The notes under the pieces: generated by a model
What the model was told of the DNA's origin: nothing
Database searches by the model: none
The model's input: the letters and a program-made list of their open reading frames with translations, nothing else
Shown here: positions 5,509 through 11,932 of the stretch, piece by piece
Layout of the letters: every line of letters begins with the position of its first letter
Position numbering within the stretch: the stretch's first letter is position 1
Program-made: the position numbers and the translations under genes
Assembly: GCA_028709355.1 (NCBI GenBank)
Contig: JAQVXF010000011.1
Location: forward strand, 1 to 14,415
Origin: Syntrophomonas sp.
GTDB taxonomy: Bacteria; Bacillota; Syntrophomonadia; Syntrophomonadales; Syntrophomonadaceae
Length of the DNA stretch: 14,415 bases
Reading direction: 5' to 3'

Positions 5509-8148
5509 TTAGGTCAAGGATTTCTGCACCATCTCCTGGGCTGCAGCCAGGCCATTGGATAATTGGTCCACATCCTTGCCGCCAGCTTGGGCCATATCTG
5601 CCCGACCGCCGCCGCCGCCACCTGTAATCCGGGCAGCCACACCAACCAGCTGGCCTGCGTTGATACCCCGCTGGATGAGGTCCTTGCTGACAAAGCACAC
5701 CAGGGCTACCCGCCCATCGATGACAGCCCCCAGCAGCACCACGGCGCTGCCTAATTTATCTCTAAGTCTATCCGCACTTTCCCTCAAGCTGTTGGCGTCG
5801 GTACTTTGCACCTCGGTGATCAGCACTTGGGCGCCCTTCATATTTACCACCCGGTCTGTGATGTTTTCACTGGCGGCCTTGGAAAGACGAGTCTTCAACT
5901 GCATTATCTCTTTGTCTTTTTCTTTCATGGTCCGATTGAGGGCCTCAATCCGTTTGGAGATATCGGATGGGGTAGTCTTCAGGAAACTGGCTGCCTCCTT
6001 AGCCTCACGTTCAATCTCTTTGAAGTAGCCCCTGGCACCCTTGCCGGTAAGAGCTTCGATCCGGCGCAACCCCGAGCCGATGCTGCCCTCACCGACTATT
6101 TTAAACAAACCTATCTCGCCGGTATTCCTGACATGAGCCCCTCCACAGAGTTCCATGCTGAAGTCGTTGACCTCAACCACCCTTACTTCATCACCATATT
6201 TCTCTCCGAACAAAGCAGTGGCCCCCATTTCCCGGGCATGATTGATGTCGGTAACGGTGGTCCGCACCGGGCGGCTATCCAGTATGGCCTGGTTGACAAT
6301 CTCTTCTATCTCATCCACTTGTTCGGGGGTTAGCGCTGACAGCTGGGAAAAATCAAAGCGCAGCTTGGCCGGCTCCACCAGTGAACCCTTTTGTTGGGCG
6401 TGGTCACCCAGAACCAGGCGCAGGGCTTTGTGGAGAAGATGGGTGGCGGTATGATTGCGGGAAGTATCCAGTCGCAGTTCAGCATCCAGTTCCAAACGGA
6501 CCAGATCGCCGCTGCGCAGGCTGCCCGAGAGCAAGCCGCGGTGGAGAATCCACCCTGATACCTTCTGGACATCGACCACCCGGACGGTACCGGTAGCGCC
6601 GCAGATCAAGCCGGTGTCAGCCACCTGTCCGCCGCTTTCGGCATAGAAAGGGGTGCTTGAGGTTATCACTATCACTTCGGTATCGGCGGCGAATCCTTCC
6701 CGTAAGTTATCCTTGATTATAGCCACAACTACTGATTCATCCTCGTAGCGATCATAGCCGGTAAACCCAGTCGGGGGCACATCAGCCAGGACCTGGGCCA
6801 ACATCTGCTCACCCTCGAAAGCAATGTCACTCTTCTGGGCTTGCCGGGCCCGATGGCGCTGTTCTTCCATCATACGGTGGAAACCGTCGGTATCAACCGT
6901 GAAGCGATTCTCTTCCGCCATATCCTCGGTCAGGTCAAGGGGAAAACCATAAGTGTCATAGAGGGTAAAAGCTTCAGCTCCGGTTATAACATGGCGGTCG
7001 GCGGCATTGGCGGACTGGATTATCTCCTCCACCTTTTTGACCCCTTCTTTCAGGGTGACAAAAAAGCGTTCTTCCTCGAGCTTGATCACTTCCTGGACAA
7101 AGCTCTCTTTCTCCACCAGCTCAGGATAAGCATCTTGCATAAGGTTGGATACTACCGAGACATTCTTGTATAAAAACGGCTCCTCGAGGCCCAGGAATTG
7201 ACCAAACCTGACTGCCCGCCGTAAGATGCGGCGCAGCACATAGCCCCGCCCATCATTGCTGGGCAGTACCCCATCAGCGATCAAGAAAGTGCAGGCCCGG
7301 CTATGATCGGCGATCACCCGGAAAGGAAAGCCGGCTTCGCCCGAATTATATTTCCGGTCGGTCAGGATCTCGATGTTTTTGATGATAGGTATAAAAAGAT
7401 CGGTTTCGAAATTGCTGTCCACCTTCTGCAGGATAGAGGTGAGCCTCTCCAAGCCCATACCGGTATCAATACTGGGCCGGGGCAGCGGTAACATCTCCCC
7501 CGCTTCGTTGCGGTTGAATTGCATAAAGACCAAATTCCATATCTCCAGCCAGCGGTCGCAATCACACACCCCGATGCCACATTGGGGATGCCCGCAGGAA
7601 TATGATTCGCCCCGGTCATATAGGATCTCGCTGCAGGGGCCGCAGGGGCCGGTGTCGCCCATGCTCCAAAAGTTGTCCTTCTCCCCTAGCCTAACAATTC
7701 TCTGGGCCGGAACCCCTATCATATCCAGCCACAAATTGTAGGCATCGTCGTCATCCTGGTATATAGTGGCCCAGAGTTGGTCCGCCGGCAGTTTCGCCAC
7801 TTCCGTCAGAAACTCCCAGGCGAATCGGATGGCATCCTCCTTAAAATAATCTCCGAAGGAGAAATTGCCCAGCATCTCGAAGAAGGTATGATGACGAGGA
7901 GTACGTCCTACCGTATCCAAATCGTTGTGTTTACCGCCCGCCCGCACACATTTCTGGGAAGTGGTGGCACGAGTGTACGGCCTTTTGTCAATCCCCAGGA
8001 AAACATCTTTGAATTGATTCATGCCGGCATTGGTAAAGAGCAGGGTGGGATCGTTGAAAGGAACTAGTGAAGAACTGTCCACAACCGTGTGCTGGCGTTC
8101 CTCAAAATATTTCAGGAATGTCTTACGAATCTCGCTGCTGGTCCACAC
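5509..8148 (-). CDS. alaS: Alanine--tRNA ligase
   Basis: A full-length 879-residue AlaRS. The class II catalytic core carries motif 1 (about 26-52), motif 2 with GRTPRHHTFFEMLGNFSFGD (81-100), and motif 3 IDTGMGLERL (227-236). The tRNA-recognition domain has GRGYVLRRILRRAVRFG (300-316). The editing domain holds the zinc-binding residues H566 and H570 (HTATH) and C668 and H672 (CGGAH), and the C-terminal domain has the glycine run GGGGGGRADMAQAGG (843-857). Most AlaRS proteins read CGGTH, so the alanine at 671 is a mild oddity. A cysteine-rich loop in the core (C185, C190, C195, C197) is common in clostridial enzymes. The start is GTG at 8148 with a GAGGGGG site 8 bases away. A good promoter lies 34 bases upstream; no T-box antiterminator leader is present. 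Confidence 0.98.
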   Translation of the reverse strand: MWTSSEIRKTFLKYFEERQHTVVDSSSLVPFNDPTLLFTNAGMNQFKDVFLGIDKRPYTRATTSQKCVRAGGKHNDLDTVGRTPRHHTFFEMLGNFSFGDYFKEDAIRFAWEFLTEVAKLPADQLWATIYQDDDDAYNLWLDMIGVPAQRIVRLGEKDNFWSMGDTGPCGPCSEILYDRGESYSCGHPQCGIGVCDCDRWLEIWNLVFMQFNRNEAGEMLPLPRPSIDTGMGLERLTSILQKVDSNFETDLFIPIIKNIEILTDRKYNSGEAGFPFRVIADHSRACTFLIADGVLPSNDGRGYVLRRILRRAVRFGQFLGLEEPFLYKNVSVVSNLMQDAYPELVEKESFVQEVIKLEEERFFVTLKEGVKKVEEIIQSANAADRHVITGAEAFTLYDTYGFPLDLTEDMAEENRFTVDTDGFHRMMEEQRHRARQAQKSDIAFEGEQMLAQVLADVPPTGFTGYDRYEDESVVVAIIKDNLREGFAADTEVIVITSSTPFYAESGGQVADTGLICGATGTVRVVDVQKVSGWILHRGLLSGSLRSGDLVRLELDAELRLDTSRNHTATHLLHKALRLVLGDHAQQKGSLVEPAKLRFDFSQLSALTPEQVDEIEEIVNQAILDSRPVRTTVTDINHAREMGATALFGEKYGDEVRVVEVNDFSMELCGGAHVRNTGEIGLFKIVGEGSIGSGLRRIEALTGKGARGYFKEIEREAKEAASFLKTTPSDISKRIEALNRTMKEKDKEIMQLKTRLSKAASENITDRVVNMKGAQVLITEVQSTDANSLRESADRLRDKLGSAVVLLGAVIDGRVALVCFVSKDLIQRGINAGQLVGVAARITGGGGGGRADMAQAGGKDVDQLSNGLAAAQEMVQKSLT

Positions 8149-8188
8149 AAAACAGTCCCCCTCTATTCCTTAAATACTCTATTAGACT

Positions 8189-8217
8189 ATTTTCTTTTAT
8201 AAATGAGCCGGTGTCAA
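8189..8217 (-). promoter_or_regulatory. Promoter for alaS
   Basis: On the minus strand a perfect TTGACA (8217-8212) and GAAAAT (8194-8189, four of six) are separated by 17 bases, predicting a start near 8182 and a leader of about 34 bases. That leader is too short for a T-box. The -35 box overlaps the closing stem of the 6S-like RNA candidate on the other strand. Confidence 0.55.
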
Positions 8218-8410
8218 CAAAGCATCCCGGCAAATTATGCCCGCAACCGCCTGCCGTGCGACGGTCTAAATATGTTGCCGATAATCCTGGCGGCCATGAT
8301 TAGGGTAGTAGGAACCCTGTCAACCCATTCTGGCGCCAGCGACAATTGAGGACGGTTGGGGAGCGCTAGTCCCTGCGACTATGCGGTCCTTTGCCCACCT
8401 CCTGGCTGGC
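8203..8410 (+). ncRNA. Candidate 6S-like RNA between alaS and rarA
   Basis: About 205 non-coding nt fold, by hand pairing, into one long rod. The closing stem is AGCC/GGCT (8206-8209 with 8404-8407), GGTG/CACC (8210-8213 with 8396-8399) and CAAAG/CTTTG (8218-8222 with 8389-8393). Then comes a large bubble: 5' side 8223-8239, 3' side 8362-8388 with a small hairpin CGCTAGTC/GACTA-T-GCG (8364-8385). The upper rod is CCC-g-CAACCG/CGGTTGGGG (8240-8249 with 8353-8361), CCT/AGG, TTGCCG/CGACAA with one mismatch (8275-8280 with 8340-8345), and CTGGCG-g-CCA...ATTCTGGCGCCAG (8287-8300 with 8327-8339). Length, closing stem, central bubble with a 3'-side hairpin, and apical stem are the 6S layout. My recollection is that Firmicute 6S genes often lie beside rarA. 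Strand is inferred from the hairpin side; no clear promoter or terminator was found for it. Confidence 0.45.
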
Positions 8411-8435
8411 AGGGAATTCCGGCTTGGTCTATAAT
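8406..8435 (+). promoter_or_regulatory. Candidate promoter for rarA
   Basis: CTGGCA (8406-8411, four of six) and a perfect TATAAT (8430-8435) are separated by 18 bases, predicting a start near 8442 and a leader of just under 40 bases that contains the AGGAGG site. The rest of the 330-base intergenic stretch 8149-8479 holds the alaS promoter and the 6S-like fold. Confidence 0.5.
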
Positions 8436-8463
8436 GAATGCCAATAGGACTGGTTCAGTTTAC

Positions 8464-8469
8464 AGGAGG
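8464..8469 (+). promoter_or_regulatory. Ribosome binding site deciding the rarA start
   Basis: AGGAGG is followed by three in-frame candidates: ATG 8474 (4-base spacing), GTG 8477 (7 bases) and ATG 8480 (10 bases). The ATG at 8438, further upstream, has no site and lies near the predicted transcript start, so it is rejected. Confidence 0.75.
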
Positions 8470-8479
8470 TGCGATGGTG

Positions 8480-9805
8480 ATGGATCTGTTTTCGTCCAGT
8501 GTTGAACGGCACCGGGAAATGAATGCTCCCCTGGCCTGGCGGATGCGTCCCCAAACCTTGGACGAGGTGGCCGGCCAGGAACATGTGGTCCGCCGGGGGG
8601 CACCATTGCGCACCGCCATTGAAAGGGACCAACTGCACTCCTTCATCCTTTATGGACCACCTGGCACGGGCAAGACCAGTATCGCCCGCATCATCGCCCG
8701 GATGACCAGTTCCCATTTCGAATACCTTCAAGCAGTCACTGCCGGGGTCGGTGATATCCGCAAGATCGCCCGGGACGCCGCCGACCGGCTTAAATTCTAC
8801 CAACAGCCCACCATCCTGTTTGTGGATGAGATCCATCGTTTCAATAAAAGTCAGCAGGATGTGCTCCTCCCCTTTGTTGAAGACGGCACCCTGGTCCTGG
8901 TGGGAGCCACCACCGAAAATCCTCTCTATGAATTAAATAGCGCCTTGCTCTCGCGGCTAAAACTGTATATCCTGGAAGCCCTCGATACTGAAGCCATCAC
9001 CCGTATTATCCGCTCCGCCCTGCAAGATCAGGAACGCGGCTTGGGAGGTCTGAATATCACTATCGAGGAAGAAGCGCTGTGCCGGGTAGCCCAGGCCGCC
9101 CAAGGTGACGCCCGCATGGCTCTCAATATCTTGGATGCCATCAATAACTCCTTCGGCGGCAGCAATGCCAACCTGCTGATTACCAGCGAGTTGGTGACCA
9201 AGGTAGCCGGTAAGCTTATCCTAAAATATGACCGCAGCGGCGATTATCACTACGACACCATCTCGGCCTTCATAAAAAGCATCCGCGGTTCCGATCCCGA
9301 TGCAGCCCTGTATTGGATGGCGGTAATGCTGGAAGCAGGCGAGGATCCGCGTTACATCGCCCGGCGCCTGATTGTGCATGCCGCCGAAGACATCGGCTTG
9401 GCCGATCCGAGCGCCCTAGCCCTGGCCACCGCCGCTGCTTCTGCGGTAGAATACGTTGGGCTGCCCGAAGCCCGTATCCCGCTGGCCGAAGCGGTCATTT
9501 ACCTAGCCACCGCACCTAAGAGCAACAGCGCTAAAACGGCTATCGACAGCGCCCTGGCTCAAGTACGGGCCGGTAACCGGGTCAAGGTCCCCGACCACCT
9601 GGGCGACACTTCTCATCGCTTGGCCGGTCCCCTGCTCGGCAAAGGCAAGGGCTATAAATATCCCCATGATTTCGGAGGATATGTGCAGCAGGATTATCTG
9701 CCCATGGAATTGGGGGAGGTGTCATTTTACCGGCCCGGCCCCCATGGCTATGAGAGAGATATTCAAAGATACCTGGCTCAGCTGCACCCCGAAAAAAAAG
9801 GCTGA
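8480..9805 (+). CDS. rarA: Replication-associated recombination protein A (RarA/MgsA), AAA+ ATPase
   Basis: RarA is a tetrameric AAA+ ATPase related to clamp loaders that acts at stalled or gapped replication forks, together with SSB. The protein starts MDLFSSSVERHREMNAPLAW, typical of the family. It carries Walker A GPPGTGKT (59-66), Walker B FVDEIHRF (114-121), the sensor GATTENP (142-148) and the arginine-finger segment SALLSR (154-159), followed by the C-terminal oligomerisation region with ARRLIVHAAEDIGLADPSAL and YKYPHDFGGYVQQDYLP. Length of 441 residues is normal. The start at ATG 8480 is chosen over 8474 and 8477 on spacing and family homology. It is the only plus-strand gene here and converges on trxA; its last codons (a run of eight A) double as the T-run of the trxA terminator. 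Confidence 0.97.
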   Translation: MDLFSSSVERHREMNAPLAWRMRPQTLDEVAGQEHVVRRGAPLRTAIERDQLHSFILYGPPGTGKTSIARIIARMTSSHFEYLQAVTAGVGDIRKIARDAADRLKFYQQPTILFVDEIHRFNKSQQDVLLPFVEDGTLVLVGATTENPLYELNSALLSRLKLYILEALDTEAITRIIRSALQDQERGLGGLNITIEEEALCRVAQAAQGDARMALNILDAINNSFGGSNANLLITSELVTKVAGKLILKYDRSGDYHYDTISAFIKSIRGSDPDAALYWMAVMLEAGEDPRYIARRLIVHAAEDIGLADPSALALATAAASAVEYVGLPEARIPLAEAVIYLATAPKSNSAKTAIDSALAQVRAGNRVKVPDHLGDTSHRLAGPLLGKGKGYKYPHDFGGYVQQDYLPMELGEVSFYRPGPHGYERDIQRYLAQLHPEKKG

Positions 9806-9835
9806 CTATCAGCGCAATCACACTGACTATCAGCC
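9792..9835 (-). terminator. Rho-independent terminator of csoR-trxA, built from a tandem palindromic repeat
   Basis: On the minus strand GGCTGATAGTCAG (9835-9823) pairs with CTGATAGTCAGCC (9812-9800): ten Watson-Crick pairs, two wobbles and one A-A mismatch, with a 10-base loop, followed by eight T (9799-9792). The T-run lies inside the last codons of the convergent rarA gene. The two arms are copies of one 11-base sequence (CTGACTATCAG, plus strand) that is itself palindromic around CTA. Confidence 0.85.
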
Positions 9836-9862
9836 CTTGGACCCGTAGTGGTCTTCTGGTGT

Positions 9863-10189
9863 TTAACCGGCAACTTCGTCGATGGCTTGTTGGAGCTGAC
9901 CCTTGTTCTGCCCCCCGACGATACGTTTAACTTCCTGTCCCTCTTTGAAAAACAGCAGAGTGGGAATACCGCGCACCCCATACTGAGCCGCCAGGGTTGG
10001 ATTTTCGTCCACATTTAGTTTGCCAATCCCTATTTTGCTGGCGTTTTCATCAGCCAGGACTTCGATCAATGGGCCTATCATCTTGCAGGGTCCACACCAG
10101 GGAGCCCAAAAATCTACCAGGACTGGTTTGTCGGCCTTAATTACTTCGCTCTCGAAATTATCGGCGGTAATAGTCTTGACATTGGACAT
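9863..10189 (-). CDS. trxA: Thioredoxin
   Basis: A 108-residue canonical thioredoxin, the small cytosolic protein-disulfide reductant. The active site is FWAPWCGPCKM with C32 and C35, the buried aspartate is D26, and the conserved cis-proline is in GIPTLLFF (P76). No signal peptide is present. The ATG at 10189 has AGGAGG with a 7-base spacing. It is the second gene of a two-gene unit with csoR, 18 bases downstream of it, and is followed by a strong terminator. Sharing a promoter and operator with a CsoR-family repressor suggests that its expression responds to the repressor's signal (copper or thiol stress; inference). No thioredoxin reductase gene lies nearby. Confidence 0.97.
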   Translation of the reverse strand: MSNVKTITADNFESEVIKADKPVLVDFWAPWCGPCKMIGPLIEVLADENASKIGIGKLNVDENPTLAAQYGVRGIPTLLFFKEGQEVKRIVGGQNKGQLQQAIDEVAG

Positions 10190-10207
10190 ATCAATTCCTC
10201 CTCATCC

Positions 10208-10471
10208 CTATTTTATGAATCTGCCCATCACTTGCACCATCTCTTCGAAGCTCTGGTCACTGTCACCCTGTTGGAGCGACCTGGCGATACATTCCCGGGC
10301 ATGGCTCTGGAAGATTATCACTCCGGCCTGATGCACAGCCGATTTAATGGCGGTTATCTGATTGAGGATTTCACTGCAATCGGCTTCCTCCTCTATCATC
10401 CGCTGCACTCCCCTGACCTGCCCCTCGATGCGCCGCAGCCGGGAAATAACTTTTCTCTTGTCTGTCTGCAT
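10208..10471 (-). CDS. csoR: CsoR-type metal-sensitive transcriptional repressor (DUF156)
   Basis: An 87-residue all-helical DUF156 repressor of the CsoR/RcnR/FrmR/CstR family. The DNA-binding N-terminus RLRRIEGQVRGVQRMIEEE is typical. The metal-site residues read C32, H57 and C61, with the same spacing (25 and 4) as the Cys-His-Cys Cu(I) site of Mycobacterium tuberculosis CsoR. This favours copper sensing over the persulfide sensor CstR (which lacks the histidine) and over nickel RcnR or formaldehyde FrmR. The ATG at 10471 has an AGAGG site with a 7-base spacing. Upstream are a near-perfect promoter and the CsoR-like operator, which implies autoregulation. The unusual part is the partner: thioredoxin follows, and no copper ATPase or CopZ chaperone gene is in the window. 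Confidence 0.93.
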   Translation of the reverse strand: MQTDKRKVISRLRRIEGQVRGVQRMIEEEADCSEILNQITAIKSAVHQAGVIIFQSHARECIARSLQQGDSDQSFEEMVQVMGRFIK

Positions 10472-10485
10472 TAGGTCACCTCTTT

Positions 10486-10502
10486 ATACCCTGGACGGGT
10501 AT
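10486..10502. promoter_or_regulatory. CsoR-like operator
   Basis: ATACCC-N5-GGGTAT is a perfect 6-base inverted repeat with a C-tract and a G-tract arm, the form known for CsoR and CstR operators. It lies just downstream of the predicted transcript start of csoR and ends 14 bases before the start codon, so a bound tetramer would block transcription. Confidence 0.65.
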
Positions 10503-10512
10503 CAATATTATT

Positions 10513-10542
10513 ATTATAGGATTATCGTTTAATCCCTGTCAA
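10513..10542 (-). promoter_or_regulatory. Promoter of the csoR-trxA operon
   Basis: On the minus strand a perfect TTGACA (10542-10537) and a perfect TATAAT (10518-10513) are separated by 18 bases. Transcription would start near 10506, directly in front of the CsoR-like operator. Confidence 0.8.
10519..10535. repeat. Second inverted repeat within the csoR promoter spacer
   Basis: GGATTA-N5-TAATCC, a perfect 6-base inverted repeat, fills the spacer between the -35 and -10 boxes. Its sequence differs from the ATACCC operator but has the same arm length and 5-base gap. It could be a binding site for another regulator. Confidence 0.45.
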
Positions 10543-10575
10543 CTCCCAAACGCATCGCAGCGGTCCATCGTCTCC

Positions 10576-10615
10576 AAAAAAAAGACAAGGAGCAGTCGCC
10601 CTTCAACCGCTCCTT
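10576..10615 (-). terminator. Rho-independent terminator after the small membrane-protein gene
   Basis: On the minus strand AAGGAGCGGTTG (10615-10604) pairs with CGACTGCTCCTT (10598-10587), twelve positions including two wobbles, with a 5-base loop AAGGG, followed by GTC and eight T (10583-10576). It ends the transcript of the small gene at 10637 and insulates csoR-trxA. Confidence 0.88.
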
Positions 10616-10636
10616 ACGCCGAAACATGCTAATACT

Positions 10637-10774
10637 CTATTTCCATACTACCAGGAATATCCCAATTCCGGCCCCCATGGCGATGACGAACCAAAGCCCG
10701 GTCCGCAGCAACTCATTCTTGACCTGTTTAGCCAGTTGTTCCACCTGAATTCCCCTTTCGTCCGATATCATCAT
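10637..10774 (-). CDS. Small single-helix membrane protein, unrecognised
   Basis: A tiny gene encoding about 45 residues (from ATG 10774). I do not recognise it. The N-terminal half is charged and amphipathic (SDERGIQVEQLAKQVKNELL) and could be a short helix or coiled coil at the membrane surface; the C-terminal half is one hydrophobic helix (GLWFVIAMGAGIGIFLVVW) ending in a lysine. The start is uncertain: no good ribosome site precedes ATG 10774, whereas a GTG at 10744 has an AAGGGG-type site with a 7-base spacing and would give 35 residues. It is supported as a real gene by its own promoter (10800-10828) and by a strong terminator 21 bases after its stop. It could also be the last gene of the murI-to-yfcE transcript. 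Function unknown. Confidence 0.6.
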   Translation of the reverse strand: MMISDERGIQVEQLAKQVKNELLRTGLWFVIAMGAGIGIFLVVWK

Positions 10775-10799
10775 GCAAGTCGCTTTACGATCATTAAGA

Positions 10800-10828
10800 A
10801 TTATAGCGCAGTTTTTATGTTTTGTCTC
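10800..10828 (-). promoter_or_regulatory. Promoter for the small membrane-protein gene
   Basis: On the minus strand GAGACA (10828-10823, four of six) and a perfect TATAAT (10805-10800) are separated by 17 bases, immediately after the yfcE-family stop codon. The transcript would begin near 10793. Confidence 0.55.
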
Positions 10829-10844
10829 GCCGCCAGCAGCCGCA

Positions 10845-11321
10845 CTACCAGCCCATTCCCACAATAGATGGTCTGATGCCGGTTGCGTCAGTCTGGATCA
10901 AGGCAAAGCTGCCCGGGCCCAGATGACGCGGTTTGACCGGGCTGCCCGGATTGACCATCCAGATATCGCCCATTAGTTCACAGAAGGGGCTATGGGTATG
11001 CCCGAAGACCACCGCATTCACCTCCAGTTCCAGGGCGTAGTAATACAACCGGTTGAGTGATTGTTTTACTCCATATTGGTGACCATGGATCAATAAGAAG
11101 CGATGTGTTTCGAAGTCTACCACCAACTGTTGGCGATCACGGTGAAGTCTATCGCTATTGCCGGAGACAACCGCGGCTTCGATCTGAAGCTTTTTAGCTA
11201 TCGCCCGGCCATCCCGGTAAAAGTCACCAGCAAACAAGAGATAGTCAGGTCGGGCCTTGATCAGCTGGGCGATTATGGTGTCAACCTGACCATGCGTGTC
11301 AGCCACCGCGGCAATCAGCAA
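10845..11321 (-). CDS. YfcE/MJ0936-family metallophosphoesterase
   Basis: A 158-residue calcineurin-like phosphoesterase. All metal-site motifs of the YfcE/MJ0936 group are visible: ADTHG at the first strand, AGDF, SGNSD (the GNHD position), LIHGHQYG and FGHTHSPF, then MVNPGS. Relatives hydrolyse artificial phosphodiesters with two divalent metals; the natural substrate is not known. It is the counterpart of B. subtilis YsnB, which likewise follows rph and ysnA. Start choice: the ATG at 11327 lies one base from GGAGG, too close; the in-frame TTG at 11321 has a 7-base spacing and yields MLIAAVADTHG, the usual family N-terminus. With that start it overlaps rdgB by 7 bases, implying coupled translation. 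Confidence 0.92.
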   Translation of the reverse strand: MLIAAVADTHGQVDTIIAQLIKARPDYLLFAGDFYRDGRAIAKKLQIEAAVVSGNSDRLHRDRQQLVVDFETHRFLLIHGHQYGVKQSLNRLYYYALELEVNAVVFGHTHSPFCELMGDIWMVNPGSPVKPRHLGPGSFALIQTDATGIRPSIVGMGW

Positions 11322-11932
11322 ACCCATCCCTCCGTGTCCAGGAGACGCTGCAGAGCTAGCTTGACCGCCTGCAAAGCCCGCCCCCGATGACTGATCAGGT
11401 TCTTGGTGGCAGAGTCGATTTCGGCAAAGGTCTGGCGGCAGCCGGCCGGCAAGAATAAAGGATCATACCCAAAGCCTTTATTACCGCGGGGAGCCAGCAG
11501 TATCTGGCCCTCGCAGATCCCTGATACAGTCTCCAAACCGCCCCCAGGAACGGCCACCGCGATAACACAGACAAATCGAGCGAGGCGCTGAGGCTCAGGT
11601 ACTCCCCGCAACAATTCCAACAATCTGGCGTTATTATCTTCGTCAGTGCATCCCGGGCCGGCAAAACGGGCGGAGAATATTCCCGGAGCTCCATCCAGAG
11701 CATCCACTACCAACCCGGAATCATCGGCCAGGGTGATCATCCCGCTGGCCTCGGCTATGGTGCGGGCCTTCTTGATAGCATTGTCGGAAAAAGTGGCCCC
11801 GTCTTCCTCCACCTCCGGCATCGTTTCGATCTGGTCGAGGCTGATCAAGCGTAGATCCCAGCCCGCCAGGACCTCCTGCAACTCTGTTTTCTTCTTCTGA
11901 TTTCTAGTAGCTATCAGTAGTTCCCGGGCCAT
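11315..11932 (-). CDS. rdgB: XTP/dITP diphosphatase (RdgB/HAM1 family)
   Basis: A 205-residue nucleotide house-cleaning enzyme that hydrolyses dITP, ITP and XTP to monophosphates, keeping deaminated purines out of DNA and RNA. Family blocks are complete: ATRNQKKKTEL (8-18), EEDGATFSDNAIKKA (42-56), TLADDSGLVVDALDGAPG (67-84) with the catalytic acidic residues D70 and D71, KGFGYDPLF (152-160) for the base, and ISHRGRALQAV (180-190). The frame is open further upstream, but the ATG at 11932 starts the conserved MARELLIATRN and has AAGGA at a 7-base spacing. It overlaps the end of rph by 29 bases and overlaps the yfcE-family gene downstream; counterpart of B. subtilis ysnA. Confidence 0.96.
   Translation of the reverse strand: MARELLIATRNQKKKTELQEVLAGWDLRLISLDQIETMPEVEEDGATFSDNAIKKARTIAEASGMITLADDSGLVVDALDGAPGIFSARFAGPGCTDEDNNARLLELLRGVPEPQRLARFVCVIAVAVPGGGLETVSGICEGQILLAPRGNKGFGYDPLFLPAGCRQTFAEIDSATKNLISHRGRALQAVKLALQRLLDTEGWVC
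11329..11333 (-). promoter_or_regulatory. Ribosome binding site favouring a TTG start for the yfcE-family gene
   Basis: GGAGG on the minus strand lies within the end of rdgB, 1 base from ATG 11327 but 7 bases from TTG 11321. The latter spacing is the workable one. Confidence 0.6.

Noticed and set aside
8149..8300. T-box leader expected upstream of a Firmicute alaS
   Set aside because: Neither the conserved TGG-N-ACCGCG-type T-box sequence nor an antiterminator/terminator pair is present before the start codon, and the best promoter leaves a leader of only about 34 bases.
8330..8339. Palindrome CTGGCGCCAG as an operator
   Set aside because: Its arms are better explained as part of the longer stem of the 6S-like rod, pairing with 8287-8292.
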